Of a stretch of DNA of 53,865 bases, positions 32,816 through 45,254 are shown piece by piece (positions within the stretch are counted from its first letter, which is position 1; every line of letters begins with the position of its first letter). Position numbers and translations under genes: made by a program. Origin of the DNA: Saksenaea vasiformis B4078 (lineage: Eukaryota > Mucoromycota > Mucoromycetes > Mucorales > Saksenaeaceae); assembly GCA_000697055.1 (NCBI GenBank), contig JNDT01001453.1, positions 1 through 53,865 of the forward strand, in the 5' to 3' direction. The notes below the pieces were generated by a model. It was not told the origin of the DNA and did no database searches. It was given only the letters and a program-made list of their open reading frames with translations.

Positions 32816-34127
32816 ATGTCTACTGTAAGTAACAATCCGAATTCAGTTTTGCTTGTATTTCGATTTCCACGGGACTGGTCATCTGTGTGAAGCACAAAGC
32901 AAAGGCAATGTTCGAGTGTCATCCGCTCCATCAGGTTTTCTGTTGAGGACTGTGAGCATCACTTTTGCGCGCGTTTTATGCCAATACGCCGCAAGAAATA
33001 ACATGATGACACCACATTGACCCTGAACATTGCATCATACAGCTGATGAGCCCCTCCCATCATTAAACACGAAGGCTAATTGTTTTTTCTTTTTCTTTCT
33101 TTTTATTTCCGTCACTGCAGGAGCGCGAAAACAACGTCTACATGGCTAAGCTCGCCGAGCAAGCCGAGCGCTACGATGGTAAGCTCTTTTTTCCTTCTTG
33201 ACAAGATATTTAAAATACTGACCTGACTTCAGAAATGGTCCAATACACCAAGGATGTTGCAAAGGTAAGGAATAACAAAGGAAAGAGGTTTTTGGCAGAG
33301 AACACTAATATTTCCTTTTGTTCCTCTAGTTGGGTGTCGAACTTACCGTTGAAGAGCGCAACTTGCTCTCAGTTGCTTACAAGAACGTTATCGGTGCCCG
33401 CCGTGCCTCCTGGAGAATTGTGTCCTCCATCGAACAGAAGGAGGAAGGCAAGGGTAACAGCGCCCAGGTTGAGAAGATCAAGGCTTACCGCCAGAAGATC
33501 GAAACTGAACTCCAGGACGTCTGCTCCGACATCTTGAACGTCTTGACCAACGACTTGGTTCCCAACGCTCAAGGTGGCGAGTCCAAGGTGTTCTACTACA
33601 AGATGTAAGTTTGATAATCGTTGCTCTACAGTTTTCTGATCATTCTGTAACGAAACAATACAGGAAGGGTGACTACCACCGTTACCTCGCCGAGTTCCTT
33701 ACTGGTGAATCTCGCAAGGGCTCCGCCACTGAGGCCCACGAAGCATACAAGGGTGCTACCGATATTGCCCAGACTGAATTAGCACCTACCCACCCTATCC
33801 GCTTGGGTCTTGCTCTGAACTTTTCCGTCTTCTACTACGAAATCCTGAACTCGCCCGATCGTGCATGCCACCTCGCAAAGCAGGCTTTCGATGATGCTAT
33901 TGCTGAACTCGATACCCTCTCGGAAGAGTCCTACAAAGACTCCACTCTTATTATGCAGCTGTTGAGAGACAACCTGACCTTGTGGACCTCTGATTTGCAG
34001 GATGGTAAGTCTAATCTTCTGATCAACATTCCATGGTATTTACTTTGTACCTTTTTTTCTTTAATTTTTTGCAGATACTGAGAAGGCTGATGAGCCCAAG
34101 GCTGAAGAAGCTGCCGAGGCGAAGTAG
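32816..34127 (+). CDS. 14-3-3 protein
   Basis: Six exons fit in phase: 32816-32824 (nine bases), 33121-33178, 33233-33264, 33330-33604, 33664-34004 and 34075-34127, 255 residues. 14-3-3 dimers bind phosphoserine/phosphothreonine motifs in signalling proteins. The sequence shows [18 protein letters not shown], then [20 protein letters not shown] (signature 1), [15 protein letters not shown], and the second signature near [20 protein letters not shown]...[16 protein letters not shown]. The Lys, Arg and Tyr of the phosphopeptide pocket are in place. The tail is acidic and variable ([16 protein letters not shown]). The 296-nt first intron is far longer than the others. Codon use is strongly biased, like RPS16, consistent with high expression. 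Confidence 0.97.
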
Positions 34128-36258
34128 ATGTAATGAGTTTGTGTTCTACATACATTTCATTTTGTGGGGTCTATTCTAGAGAGAATGTGCCTATCTTTTC
34201 TTTCTGTACACGACATTGTCATTTACTATGCTCTGTTCTCTTCTTTTCCTTTAAAACCCCTCTTTTTTTTTATTCATGAATGTTTCGAGCTGGAGTGTGA
34301 GTGAGTGAATGAGTGTCTGTCTGAGCGTCTATGGTGTTAAGTGTATATGCTTATTGAATGAGATCGAGTCTGATGGCGCCAGTAACTGATCCTTAACAAA
34401 AGGAGCAACCCTTGCTACGCAAGCAGGTTTTCCCTGTGAAAGGGGCGTCACTCCCAAACGGGACAGAAACTTCTAGGAGGCCCCTGATATTCTCGGTATA
34501 GGGTAGGACAAATGGTAATCACCCTACGTGCGACATTCTTGATGGTAACGATTTGTCATTTCCGAGCGCGAAGCTGGATCAGACGGACCACAAACATCTG
34601 AATAAAATGGCTGAGCTAGGGCATGTTTTCCCGGATGCTGATCTGATAAACGATAGATTGGTTTTATGGATGGATTGATGGCCACTTTCATGGTGTACTC
34701 CAGCACAAATGACCCTGACGTATTAGTAAGCAGTCATTCCTAAAATGCCTGGATTGCATTCACAAAGCAGGATTACACGTTCAACGGAAGTCTCCCTGAC
34801 GACTTTTTCTTTTTTGGTCACGAATTTGTCTAACTGATAATTAACTTTTGACTTTTCGGATATTATGGTTATCAGTCATTGACACACATGCTGAGGAGAA
34901 AGGGAGTCGGGCCCGTATTCGTTTGTGCGAATACCGCAAGGGATGGACATGTGGCGTCCCTGTTGCTGTTCAGGACATCCCTAGATCATTACAAATAATA
35001 ATATGTCGACCATACGAAAGAAGAGAAACCTTTCACCATGTACGCGTAGATATCGTCTTCTAGCAAAAAAACGCATGCGTTGATCAGTTGCGGAATCTGA
35101 AAAGATTTGACACAAGACCAGCTCAGGCGCGATGGTTAGACAAACCTCAGACCAACTCTTGGGATCGCGACTCTTCTGTCCGATTGGTGAAACTTTGTCT
35201 ACTATAGGCAACTCAATTGGTTATAGCGATTGGGCAGGTTTCCACGTCGATTTTTATTCCCCTTTTTGCCAAGGGATGTACAGCCAAACCTCAACGAAGG
35301 GCGATGTACTTGACGAAGCGACCTTACACGCGTTTTCTGGAATGAACGCCTGACTGCACATCCTGTTAATGTGCATTAATTCGACTATAGCTCATCACAC
35401 TGCGCGGCTCTGAGGCTTGAAAAAAGAAAGCAAGCTTGCACAGTCTCCTTTCTTCCTTTTTTCTTTTTACGCATAAACTAAGCTTTGCAAAAGGAAAAAA
35501 AAAAAGAAACGACCAAAGATCGTCTGAAAAGAACCATTTTAGTCCCCACGTGTCTCTGAGGAAACATTTGAGCTTAAACGAGCACCATAGATGCTCGGCG
35601 TTCAGAACGTCGCCAGAATGGCATGATGTGTATTTATCCGGAGGTCATATCGACATGTCAATGATTATTAGAAAACGAGTGCAATGATGCATGCGTTACA
35701 CTATATGCGTCAGTTTGAAGCTTAAATCGAAAAATGACTCAATCGTCGTATCTCCCCTGTTGTGCTCTGTGCCTCCGTTTTCTTTAACGAAGAAGATCGC
35801 CCGATAACAAATGTAAGTGACTCTGTACTTTTATACTTTTGTTTGTCATCTTCTTCTCAGCATGGACAGAAAGGAAAACGGCAAAGCAAAGTACGAATGG
35901 GTACAGTCAATTGTACATCTCAACAAGCGTTTAAGATGCGTACGACTGTGATCCAACCATGAGGTGTTCCCAAATACATATGAGCTATCAACCTTATGTT
36001 CAGAAAGAAACTTTTTTTTGTGCTGAAAAAAAAAGTAGCGGATAGTATCTTTTCGACGTGTCTAAGGAAAGTGGATCGGCGTGGACTTCATATCATAACC
36101 ATAACATGGGTAAATAACAGACGTCTTTATCCAATGCCAAAAGCATAGTTTCAGTACGTGGTGGAATATTTGGAAGTATTGATCTTCTTTGATAGCAGCC
36201 ATCTTATCCCTCAATGATGTGCAAGTCTAAAGGATACAGCGACTCCATACTTGAATGA
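34128..36258. other. Long gene-poor region with one possible spliced frame
   Basis: One candidate stands out. A frame with NEEDRPITN meets a strong GTAAGT donor at 35813. A 48-nt intron ends TTCTTCTCAG at 35860 and joins in phase to HGQKGKRQSKVRMGTVNC, ending at a stop at 35961. No family is recognised and the upstream part is unclear. Otherwise no coding signal was seen. Confidence 0.35.
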
Positions 36259-36649
36259 CACTGTCTTGGAGAGGCAGCGTGTGAAAGATTCAATGAGATT
36301 GGGGATCATGTTTCAGATGATTCTTTGATAATCAGTCCAGTAAGACTTTTTCCTCGCATATATGAAAATTTCATCGGAGCAGTATGAAGGGCATCTCGTG
36401 ATGAGTGCATGGAATGCTACGTTGATATTTTTTATTTAACCGCGAGGGCAGGCCATTGCGTATACGGGTGCGGTGGAGGAGAAGGGCAAATGTTCAGAGT
36501 TGTGCGCTTGGCACGGGGACCCTTACATGGCGGCGTACCATATGCTTATCTGCAGCTGTAAAGCATTAGGAATCGAATACAGTGTGGCTGCTCAGTTTCT
36601 CAACGACTTATTGTATTCTGATCCATGTGTTGAATTACTTGATGGTTGA
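36259..36649 (+). CDS. Unrecognised two-exon 3' part of a possible gene
   Basis: A frame containing CERFNEIGDHVSDDSLIISP and VRLFPRIYENFIGA (36259-36381) is followed by a GTATGA donor. A 70-nt intron (36382-36451) has a TTTAAC branch site near its end. It joins in phase to AIAYTGAVEEKGKCSELCAW and HGDPYMAAYHMLICSCKALG, with a stop at 36647-36649. Composition (six Cys near the end, Tyr- and Leu-rich) looks protein-like, but I recognise no domain. The upstream exons and start are not identified; a stop lies just before 36259. It could be a young gene, a fragment or chance. Confidence 0.3.
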
Positions 36650-37263
36650 AGTAACGTTTGCGCCAGCTAGATATACGTTCTTCGTTGGTGTTGGATAAAT
36701 GTTGTATTGGAACGCTGCGATCTTTCGCGCAAGAAGTGGTCATTTTCACATTGAATCAAAAGCTGCATTGGACTGATTCATTATGACAGTTTCTTCCAAT
36801 GCATGTGCTGCTTTTGTTCTTCAGCTCAGTTTCCTAAATAAATTGTCCCAGGTATATACAGCTACATCGATAATCATCCATGTACTTGGATCTGTCGTCG
36901 TTAAATCATGCCGTCAAGATCCCCCCCCCCTTTTTTTTTTTGCCACAGGTCCAGTAAAAATGTGGCCCTGGCCTGGTGACGACCAGAAGCACCACGTTGG
37001 GTTGTAAGTGAGGGTGACGTTCAAGTATTGTTCCCTTTATTGGTCATCACTGCTGCTCAAACAGAAGTTGCGCCATTCGAAGGATGAATTCGTTACCAGC
37101 TGTGCATGTCCGCGTTCACTTCGCTCATAGCTTGTTCAAGCTGTTCATAGCGTGAACAGTCATTGAAAATGTTTTAGAATCGCGTCGAGTTGCAAAATCA
37201 GGCACGTATAATCTCATCAGCATTAATTTTAATAGATAAATAGTATGAATAGTTAAAGGTTAT
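36650..37263. other. Intergenic, no gene seen
   Basis: Contains a C9-T11 homopolymer junction near 36919-36940 and the 3' flank of the MFS transporter gene. No coding signal was seen. Confidence 0.5.
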
Positions 37264-39273
37264 CTACACTTTCTCGAGGCTTATCATTTCGTCGGCAACA
37301 ACAGTACCTATGTGATGAAATGTAAATCAGATGCCCTTATTGTCTGTGAGAGGCCTTTACCTGCTGCGATACGTTCTTCTTCTGTTTGGTCCAGGCCGAA
37401 TGACTTCATCGGAATAGTAAATAGGAACGTCAAAACAGATATGGCCAGGGCAATAATAGATAAGATCATCTGCACATGACCATAGGCTACGACAGTGCCA
37501 CGATATTGCTCTTCTGGAAGGGAAGTAGCGTAGTCGATGGAGGCCATGATCTTTGTATAGTCAACGTCACCGGGAACATTTTTCATTAGTTCTCCTGGAA
37601 GCACGTTGTTCCAAATAGTTCCTGCCATGGTAGACCCAATACTAGCTGCAATGGATCCACCCACACTGAACAAAGCTGTTACAATTGCCAAATCTAATGA
37701 ACAGTTTAGAAAAGGTAAAGCGGAGACCCTTAGCTTACCATTATGGGGTACGGAACTCTGAACAGCCACAAGGATAGGAATATCAAGCATACCAGATCCA
37801 ATGCCGACAATGGTCTGGGAAATAACAACAAAGGCATCGGAAGAAGTGGGAAGTCGTGCTGGGATCATCAACCCAATACCCAGGATCATTAAAGCGATAC
37901 CTACCCAGACAAAAGGTCTCCACACCCGTGTGCGCCGCATCAAGTAGCCAGTAACGACTTGCATAAGAATATAGGCGACGTTATACCCGCGTTCGAGATA
38001 GATGCCAGTTTTTGGACCCACTTTGCGAGACACTCGAAGATACGTCAGAAAGAATTGCCAGTTGGTCGCAGATATAACAGTAACGGTGGAAACAGCCAGA
38101 ACGCCGAAGATGGGTGTCCGGGATGTCCACTTAGCCAACGGAATGATTGGTTTTTTTGCCATTTTCCACTCCCACAAACCAAAAAGTATCCACGCAACCA
38201 CACCTCCAACAAGCGTCCCGATAGTGATACCTAAAATACAAAATGTGAAATGAGAGGATCCTTTTCATGCCTTTCTCTTACCGCTTTGCCAGCCACCCCA
38301 GCTAGGCAACGCAAGCACTAAGGGTAGAAGAACAAGACAGAGGCCGGCAACCAGCAGTACACTTCCAACCAAGTCAATTTCGTTCAAAAACCAGACGATT
38401 TTTTCAACCAATGTCTTCTTAGCACCTTGGTTTTCCTCTTCTTCCTTTTCCTTTACTTTCTCCAGAAGGCCGGATTGTTTGACTTTGCGTTGGACTTTCC
38501 AAAGTCCACCCAGGAGAGGACTGCTCGCAGTGAACAGCAAAATTGGAATCATTCCGTAGCACCAGCGCCATTGATTTTGTTTAAGCAACTCTTCACCAAC
38601 GATTGCCGTCACGAAGATGTTAATCAGCGTCGGGATATTATAAAGTCCTTGGAACAATCCACGGTCCACCACAGTAGTCATATCTAAGGGAGGGTGTTAG
38701 CTTATTCGTACGCAACAAAGTAGCTCAGCTTCCGGTACTTGCCTCCAATTAAAATAGGACCAAGCACAGAGGTTCCGGAATAGCCAAAAGCATAGAGCAC
38801 TTGACCTCCCTAGGTTGCGCATTGAGCAAAATATTAGAATACACGGATGATCATCTTACCACGAGGGTGGAATAGGATTGCGCTGTCGCCATAACTATAT
38901 AGGCTAGCATATAAAATGTAAGCGAAATTGCATACGCTTCGGCACGTCCAACATTGTCGGATAGCTTTGAGTAGGCAGGCAGTAAGACAGTTTGCAGTAT
39001 GTAAAGGACGGTTGGCAGAAGACTGGAGAGATTATTCGAGCTGAATTTACTAGTGACGTCGGGAGTCACCGTCAGGACCAAGTTGCTCTCCCAACTAATA
39101 GCCCAGGACAAAAAAATGACACTATGTTTACGGTTTTAACGTGTAGTCAACATTGATGTCTCTTCAGCAATTTACCCTGAAAAGATGACGATCCTATCCA
39201 TCTTTGTCCATACTTTTTTGTATAGCTCCACTTTTTTAACACCTGATAGAAGCTCATCCGGTTCGGGTGTCAT
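37264..39273 (-). CDS. Siderophore-type MFS transporter
   Basis: Seven exons fit in phase: 39273-39176, 39121-38860, 38809-38743, 38683-38282, 38230-37739, 37693-37361 and 37307-37264, about 565 residues. It is a 14-helix-type major facilitator. The order of conserved segments fits the fungal SIT/Mir siderophore-iron carriers: MTPEPDELLSGVKKVELYKK, VIFLSWAISWESNLV, FYMLAYIVMATAQSYSTLV, GQVLYAFGYSG, RGLFQGLYNIPTLINIFVTA, then RVWRPFVWVG and MLDIPILVAVQSSVPHNDLA. It would import ferric-siderophore complexes at the plasma membrane; the exact substrate is unknown. The third intron (38684-38742) has a GC donor (G|GCAAGT) with a normal TTAG acceptor, and the reading requires it. The 45-nt intron 37694-37738 has no stop and keeps frame, so it could be retained; removing it restores the family sequence. 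Confidence 0.85.
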
Positions 39274-39280
39274 TGTATGT

Positions 39281-39308
39281 AAGAAAGAAAGAAAGAAAGA
39301 AAGAAAGG
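39281..39308. repeat. (GAAA)n microsatellite in the 5' leader of the MFS gene
   Basis: Six to seven GAAA units on the plus strand. In the transcript they read CTTT and end only a few bases before the start codon at 39273, giving a pyrimidine-rich leader. Confidence 0.9.
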
Positions 39309-40427
39309 ATAAGCCCGCGTCAATTAATTTGGGAGCGTGCGATAAATATATATTTCCAAACTCCACATCCCCGTTCAAAGAAAAAATTTTTATCTGATGA
39401 TCTGATACTTGCGCCACCCAGCCGATTGGCATTGGCTTGTAATTCACGGCATTAGACGATACCGACTTCTATATTATTACACAAATTTCAATGCAAGGAA
39501 TCATATGCAACCCTTGTTTTCTTTTCTTATCCGTTCTGACCATGTAATTGAGTTACGGTACGGACATGTAGCTGCCCCGATCCCGCCGGTAGTACAGTAA
39601 CGATGAACGCGGACGATCTAGAAATCGGACAAAGAGTTCTACGGAATTGATTGGTCTGAGACACGATCACTAGAAAAAGAAACGATAAAAACCTTCTACA
39701 GTGTAACCGGGATTAGTCAGGTCTGATATAACGCTTCTAGTCTTGATATATCTATCCCTTCCTGGAATTATAGCTGATCCAATCTGCCACCTTAAATAAC
39801 TAAAATCAAAGAGTAAAGGCGGTGTTTTCAGTTGTTGTTTTTTCTTTTTGCGATAAAGGAATTCGTATCAGATACTGCCAATGGGATCTTCGTTCTGGCA
39901 CTCAATTCGTGTTGCGGGCAGAGATTTTCCGGCGATACAAGGATGAGACTACGTAAGTATCTGGACCTTTCTTACGCTTCTGAAACAAAAAGGTAGGTGG
40001 AGTTCTATTTGATTCCATTGATCTCGCAAGTTTTAAAACTTCAAAGCCAAATTGCACCTTTAATTTCTGCTGAAAAAAACAAAGAAAAAGAAAATCTGGA
40101 TCATATGGGGTTTTAGACGTCAAAAGAATTACTGGTCATTAACTATATTTTTCGGGAAGGCGATCCTACTTGCCACGCTGGTAAGGTCGCGTAACAATGG
40201 AAACGACAACGGTTGGACAATGTTCTGAAGCCGTTATCCACGCTGGATGTGCTGATGCATCATCTTAACATCTAGCTGCCGGTACGGATTGTGTAATTTT
40301 TGTTACGAGACTTATCCAGAATCTGGTTCTAAGTATGCTGACAGATTATCGCTAATCATCGTTCGAGACAAAATGATGCAGAAAGATTAACATGTTTATT
40401 ACTATTGTACAGGGTTTTTTTTAAACT
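39309..40427. other. Intergenic, no gene seen
   Basis: Should contain the MFS gene promoter and the RCL1 3' flank. Short frames on both strands have no recognisable features. Confidence 0.5.
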
Positions 40428-41846
40428 CTATGTTGCTTTCTTGTTATGGTTGACATAGCCGATACCAACACATGTCATCAAAGTAGCATCCACTTCACGA
40501 TCAGGATATAACTTAAACGATACTCCGAAAAACTCCTTTAGATCACGTAAGTACTGAATGCTATAGATAATGGTCGAAAGTTAGATGATTGCAGTTCAAA
40601 CGTATGATTCCAGCAACTTACGTGAATGGTGATAATGGACCAACGCGTACTTTGCTCACGTCTTCTGGAGAAAGAACCATGAATAACAAGTTCAGCCATT
40701 GACTTGCTGTATCCACACATCCGCCCTTGCGAATCTCATGTAATAGCAATTTAGCTGCAGCGACACCAACATCTTCCGGAGTCTGTCCCGCCTCGGCAGC
40801 TTTCTCAGCGGATAATAATGCGCCTGTGGTTGACTCTGCTACTAATGACAGCGCAAATCCCGGCGACCTTAATTTATGCACGGTTAGACCCAGTGGCTCA
40901 CTACATAGCTCGTCCAACATACTTTCCGCTCTCTGCACCCTTGTAGACATCTGTGTAAATATATACATCAGGAATGTATCTGTTCAACACTGATCGTGCT
41001 GATTCCACTAATCGGTTAGCTGTCTGTGGAGATACTCTTGTACAGTATGCAATTCCACGGATACGCTTGATTTGGCCTTCATCTGTAAACTGCATTGGCT
41101 TTAACTGTCGTACGTTGCAGCAGTTGAACACGATTTCTCCTCCACCAAGTGGGGGTGCACCTCTCTTTGTAATCTATATCCAAACACGCGTCACTAAGCT
41201 TCTTCTTTCCATTCAGTTAGCTGTACCTTGAGTTCTACGTTGCCGTCGATGCCAAAACGCTTTAGCTGAGGTAACAGTACGGTTCGGGCAAGATCCATCT
41301 AAGTAGACGCAAACAGTTCAGTTTTTGCTTTTCTCTATTAGCTGCGAACACACCGAAATATCGACATGGTCTGCTGTGAGACCCTCAAGGGTCAACGAAA
41401 ATGGCTTCTTCGAGAATGGTGCTAGTGCGATCATGGGTTCCAGGAAGTAGGCGATGCTTCTTTCCACGCCACAATCGTGTTCAACTCGACCTCCGGAAAT
41501 GCCGCCAGGTTTGTAGACGATCGACGTACCTACAGGTCGAAGGATCAGTCAACCCGATCAACCTAATCGCATACTGATTTTCGCATTACCCGTATAACTG
41601 ATTTCGATCGTGGAACCATTGGTCACTTTTTCGAGTAACTGCAAGAAACTTGCCTCATATTCTATGTCGCAATGATAAAAGTTAGAATCGATCGACGTAA
41701 TAACGCGCTTGCATCGTACCTCGAAGACCTGGATTCTCGTCGTCTGGACGGATCTTGTCGATACGCACTACTTTGCCACTAAGCGTAGCCAAGACAAGTC
41801 GTTGGCGCAAGTAGTTATGACCTTCAAACCGAAGTAGTCTGCTCAT
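40428..41846 (-). CDS. RCL1: RNA 3'-terminal phosphate cyclase-like protein RCL1
   Basis: Seven exons fit in phase: 41846-41720, 41661-41590, 41529-41354, 41298-41227, 41173-40923, 40867-40622 and 40560-40428, about 358 residues, matching the family. Rcl1 sits with Bms1 in the SSU processome and is needed for 18S rRNA processing at site A2. It starts MSRLLRFEGHNYLRQRLVLA, then GKVVRIDKIRPDDENPGLRE, IVYKPGGISGG, ERSIAYFLEPMIALAPFSKK, KITKRGAPPLGGGEIVFNCC and SPGFALSLVAESTTGALLSA, ending VGIGYVNHNKKAT. The His nucleophile region of true cyclases is not evident near the C-terminus, as expected for the Rcl1 branch. The assignment to RCL1 and not RTCA rests on SRLLRFEGHNYLRQRL and RCL1-like RPDDENPGLREYE. 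Confidence 0.93.
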
Positions 41847-42274
41847 CGAATTAGTGGCCGGGGAAATATGCACTTTTTCCTTTTTTTTTTTGTCGTTCGG
41901 GAAAGCAAAGCTTCTCCATGTTGAGTAGTCACGCAGCGGAGGCTGAAATCCCTGGAAATTGCTGCGTGCAGAGAATTTCGGTGTTGTCTGTGCAACAAAA
42001 GTTTTTTTTTTCTTTTTTGCGCAAAGTTAATAAGCTAGTACAGTTCTCTCTTTCTAAATAAGTTCGCCGTAAGTTGATGCACTGTTAGGCTCCATTATCT
42101 TATAAGATCGCAACCATAGGTCGAAGTCGGCTAGAATCAAATAGCGCTGTTCTGTAGTGATTCGAATTCGTAATATGGTCATTGATGAGGAACGTTCTTA
42201 TTTTTTTTTGTGATCTTTATGCTTCTAAATCTCAAGACAGCTCTACAGAACTGAAGCTTTATAATTGAAATTCT
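41847..42274. other. Intergenic between RCL1 and MIC60
   Basis: Holds the RCL1 promoter and the MIC60 3' flank, with T-rich runs near 41880 and 42002. No gene was seen. Confidence 0.55.
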
Positions 42275-44126
42275 CTAAGCGTCCAATAAACTTGACAAGA
42301 CAACTTGAGTTTCAACCACCTAGAAAAAACAAAACATGTGAGAATAGCTAACAAAGGCATGCTATATATATATTTACCTCTAACGCCTGTTTCACTTCTA
42401 AATGTCGACGAGCAGATTCAATCCAATCGTATGCCAATCGCTTAGGCCATCCACGCAGTTGGTTCAGTTCTCGTACAGCCAATTCGAGATTACCATTCTT
42501 GAGATAATAGCCTGATCGTGCAAGAATAGCTTCCACATCATCGCCTTCAACCAGACCTTCCTTTCTGAACATTAACTTTGACAAGATGATACTGATGATA
42601 TGAGCTCCAAAACCGCCATCTTCTGGGACGAGAGCAACGCGTCTCGCTTCCTCTGCAATAATCTCAAATCGTGCTGACAGACCGCCTTCAGACTCAATTC
42701 CTTCTTCTGCGACTTCTCGTGAGATGCTGGACAGAACTGTTTGCAAGAGGGCATTATCCTTTGCGCCGTTTCGCAAAGCTTCAAGCTCTTGCACAAATGG
42801 CTGCTTGTTAGGTGTTTCCAGAACGTCTTGCAAAGCGCTGAGCGTAACATACATCAAGTGGTACTGACGTGACTTATCGAGGTCCTCAACATTGCGCAAT
42901 GACTGCTGTTCCAAGGCTTTGTATCGCTTGCTGATATGCTCAAGCTTGCTCAAACGACCCGCGCGTTCCTGCTCAACAAGGAGTCTGACCTTGCTGAGGA
43001 ATTGACGTTGCATCTCCTCAGCTTGGGTTGCAAGTGCGTCCAAACGCTCTCTTTGTAATCTCTCTTTCTGAATATTCAATTGATCGGCCAACGCCTGAGT
43101 GAATTGAGCCTTCATCTCCACTTTAGACTCCTCGAATTGCTTCTGCAACTCAGCAACCTTTGCTTCGACCTTTGTCACTGTCTCTGACTGTGTTGATTGA
43201 ATTGCGTTACGGGTGGCAAGTCGGAATTCATCCATGTCTGTCTCCACTCTATCGCCAAGCTGTTTCAATTGCGTGATCGCTTTCAAGATGGCGTCTTGTT
43301 CGGCATCCAGCGCCTCATATCGCTTGTTTAGGTTTTCAAGCTGTTGCTCCGCTTCCTTAAAAACCTCGCGACCTTTGCTTGCCAAACCTGCATCGTTCAA
43401 GATGGTTGCAAGTTCAACAACGATTTGGGAAAGTTCGCGGACAATCATATTATCGGATTTCACCATCTTCACAACAATAGGATCAGGTTTTTCGATAGCA
43501 ACCTGAACAACGGGTGTTTTGTCCTCTTTCTCACTTGTGACACTGACTTCAGCTGCTACTGGCATGCTGGACACAATGTGAGCTTCTTCTGGTTTCTTAT
43601 GGACAATGTCAGGCAAGCGTGGAAGCTCCTTCTGTCCAGACAATTTCTGATACGCATCATTCACGTATTCGTATGCTTCCTTGGAAGAATCGATAGCCTT
43701 GTTACCGTATTGCTTCGCAAGTTCCGCGTATTCGGTGGCCTGCTTCTGGAAACCAACTGCGTGATCGCGATACTTGTGAAGATCCTGATTCTTTTGCAAA
43801 TCTTCGATAAAATCAAGTGCTTGCTCTCCTCCAGGGACGTAGGTCTTAAGGGTATCACGGAAGTGTTCATCCTGTGTCGCATAGTATACAGCACCTCCGT
43901 ATGCAGCAGTGCCAACGAGAGCTACACCTGCAAGTTTGCCTACGATGGATCCGCTTTTCTTCGTCTCGGTCGTGACAGTGCTTTCATGTCGCTGTATGGC
44001 GCTTTAGTCCGTGCAATACCTAATTAGGGCAAATACCTTCAATATGGTCCCTGCAACACGTCTATTGCCGACAATTCTGGCCGATTGAATAAGACCGCTG
44101 TTACAGATCCTCGTAGTTCTCAACAT
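42275..44126 (-). CDS. MIC60: MICOS subunit MIC60 (mitofilin/Fcj1)
   Basis: Three exons fit in phase: 44126-44037, 43991-42378 and 42319-42275, about 582 residues. Mic60 organises crista junctions in the mitochondrial inner membrane. Residues 1-30 (MLRTTRICNSGLIQSARIVG and NRRVAGTILK) are a presequence. The membrane helix is GKLAGVALVGTAAYGGAVYY. A long coiled coil follows (about residues 200-400; for example RLQRERLDALATQAEEMQRQ). The conserved C-terminal mitofilin signature includes ARFEIIAEEARRVALVPEDG, AILARSGYYLKNGNLELAVR and ELNQLRGWPKRLAYDWIESA, ending VVETQVVLSSLLDA. The 45-nt first intron acceptor was chosen at CATACAG because only it keeps frame into RHESTVTTETKKSG. Confidence 0.93.
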
Positions 44127-45254
44127 GCTCCTGTTAGCAGTCTAATTTTAGTTCGTACGAGGATACACGTCAATTCTCGCAATCATGTTACCGTAAACAA
44201 GGACAGAAAACCCTCGCGAGGCAAACGGGCGTCGAGAATCGAAAAATCACCAGCAACTGTTCTATGTGACGTAACCAGAAAAAATTATTATTTTGGCTTC
44301 CGCTTTTTTTCTATTGCCCCTTTTTTGCATGGGTTCTTTTCTGTTTCGATTAACCAACGAGCAGGCTTAGCATATCGTATTTATTATCGTTGTTTCCTGC
44401 TTACATACGCTATCTGTCAATAATTCGCATCTGGTTAATTATATATGTATAAGTTCACAAAACTGCTGCCAAATTATTATTATTATTATTATTATTATTA
44501 TTTTCCATGTGGCGTTACGTGTTGTTTTTACACAATTGCAGGATCTGTGGAAGCAAAAATCAAACAGGAGATTCTTAGAGAAAATTGATTGCGGGGTGAG
44601 CCGATGTGGTATCACAACTAGTCAATGTACTCTTCTTAATGCCGTCATAAAAGGAACCCAAATATTCCCTAGACAAGCATGAACTTAAGCGCTTTGTAAA
44701 ACGAATATCCATTGACTTTCCAAGCAAGGAAGTCTGTCGATGTGTGAACTTATCATTTTCGTTCTACCAGCAATAAATCAAATCTCCTTGTTACGTGCTA
44801 GTTTTCTATGCAATTCTGAATTTCAAACGATCAATTTCTTGGAGGCTCTTCAACCAAACATCTGTGATACCTTGCCAATGAGGAACGCAGCGACAAATGT
44901 TCCTTTTTTCGCTAGGAACCTGAATATCTTTCACAAGAGAATATTTTTTTGGTGATTTTTACTTATTTTCCTGTGATGATAGGTATTTAAGAGAAGACAA
45001 CTTTTTTTTTCACACGTTTTCTTCCTCGTCTTTATCAGCCCAATGTACGGTAAACCTATTTGGTAAACGGAAACACATAGACATAAAAGAAAATGCAAAG
45101 ACCATCTAACCGTATGACTCCGGTATGCTTGAGCGTGAATTCAGGAGGATTAGGCACCATGTACAATGCTTTCACTAAGAGTAATGTTATGGTAACAAAC
45201 AATCACCGACCGTTAACGTCCTTTCTTTGTAAAATGAGAAAGAGATAGGTTCCA
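44127..45254. other. Intergenic region with (ATT)n
   Basis: Includes the MIC60 promoter at its left end. An (ATT)n tract lies at 44473-44503. A 71-codon frame at 44740-44955 has no recognisable features. Confidence 0.5.
44473..44503. repeat. (ATT)n microsatellite
   Basis: About ten ATT units in non-coding DNA upstream of MIC60. Confidence 0.95.

Noticed and set aside
33000..33060. Box C-like ATGATGA and CTGA in the long first intron of the 14-3-3 gene
   Set aside because: The two boxes are only about 15-20 nt apart and no terminal stem was found, too short for a C/D snoRNA.
36376..36384. TGA that could be read through (frame open on both sides)
   Set aside because: A GTATGA splice donor overlaps it and a branch-acceptor pair restores a better frame; no SECIS-like element was seen.
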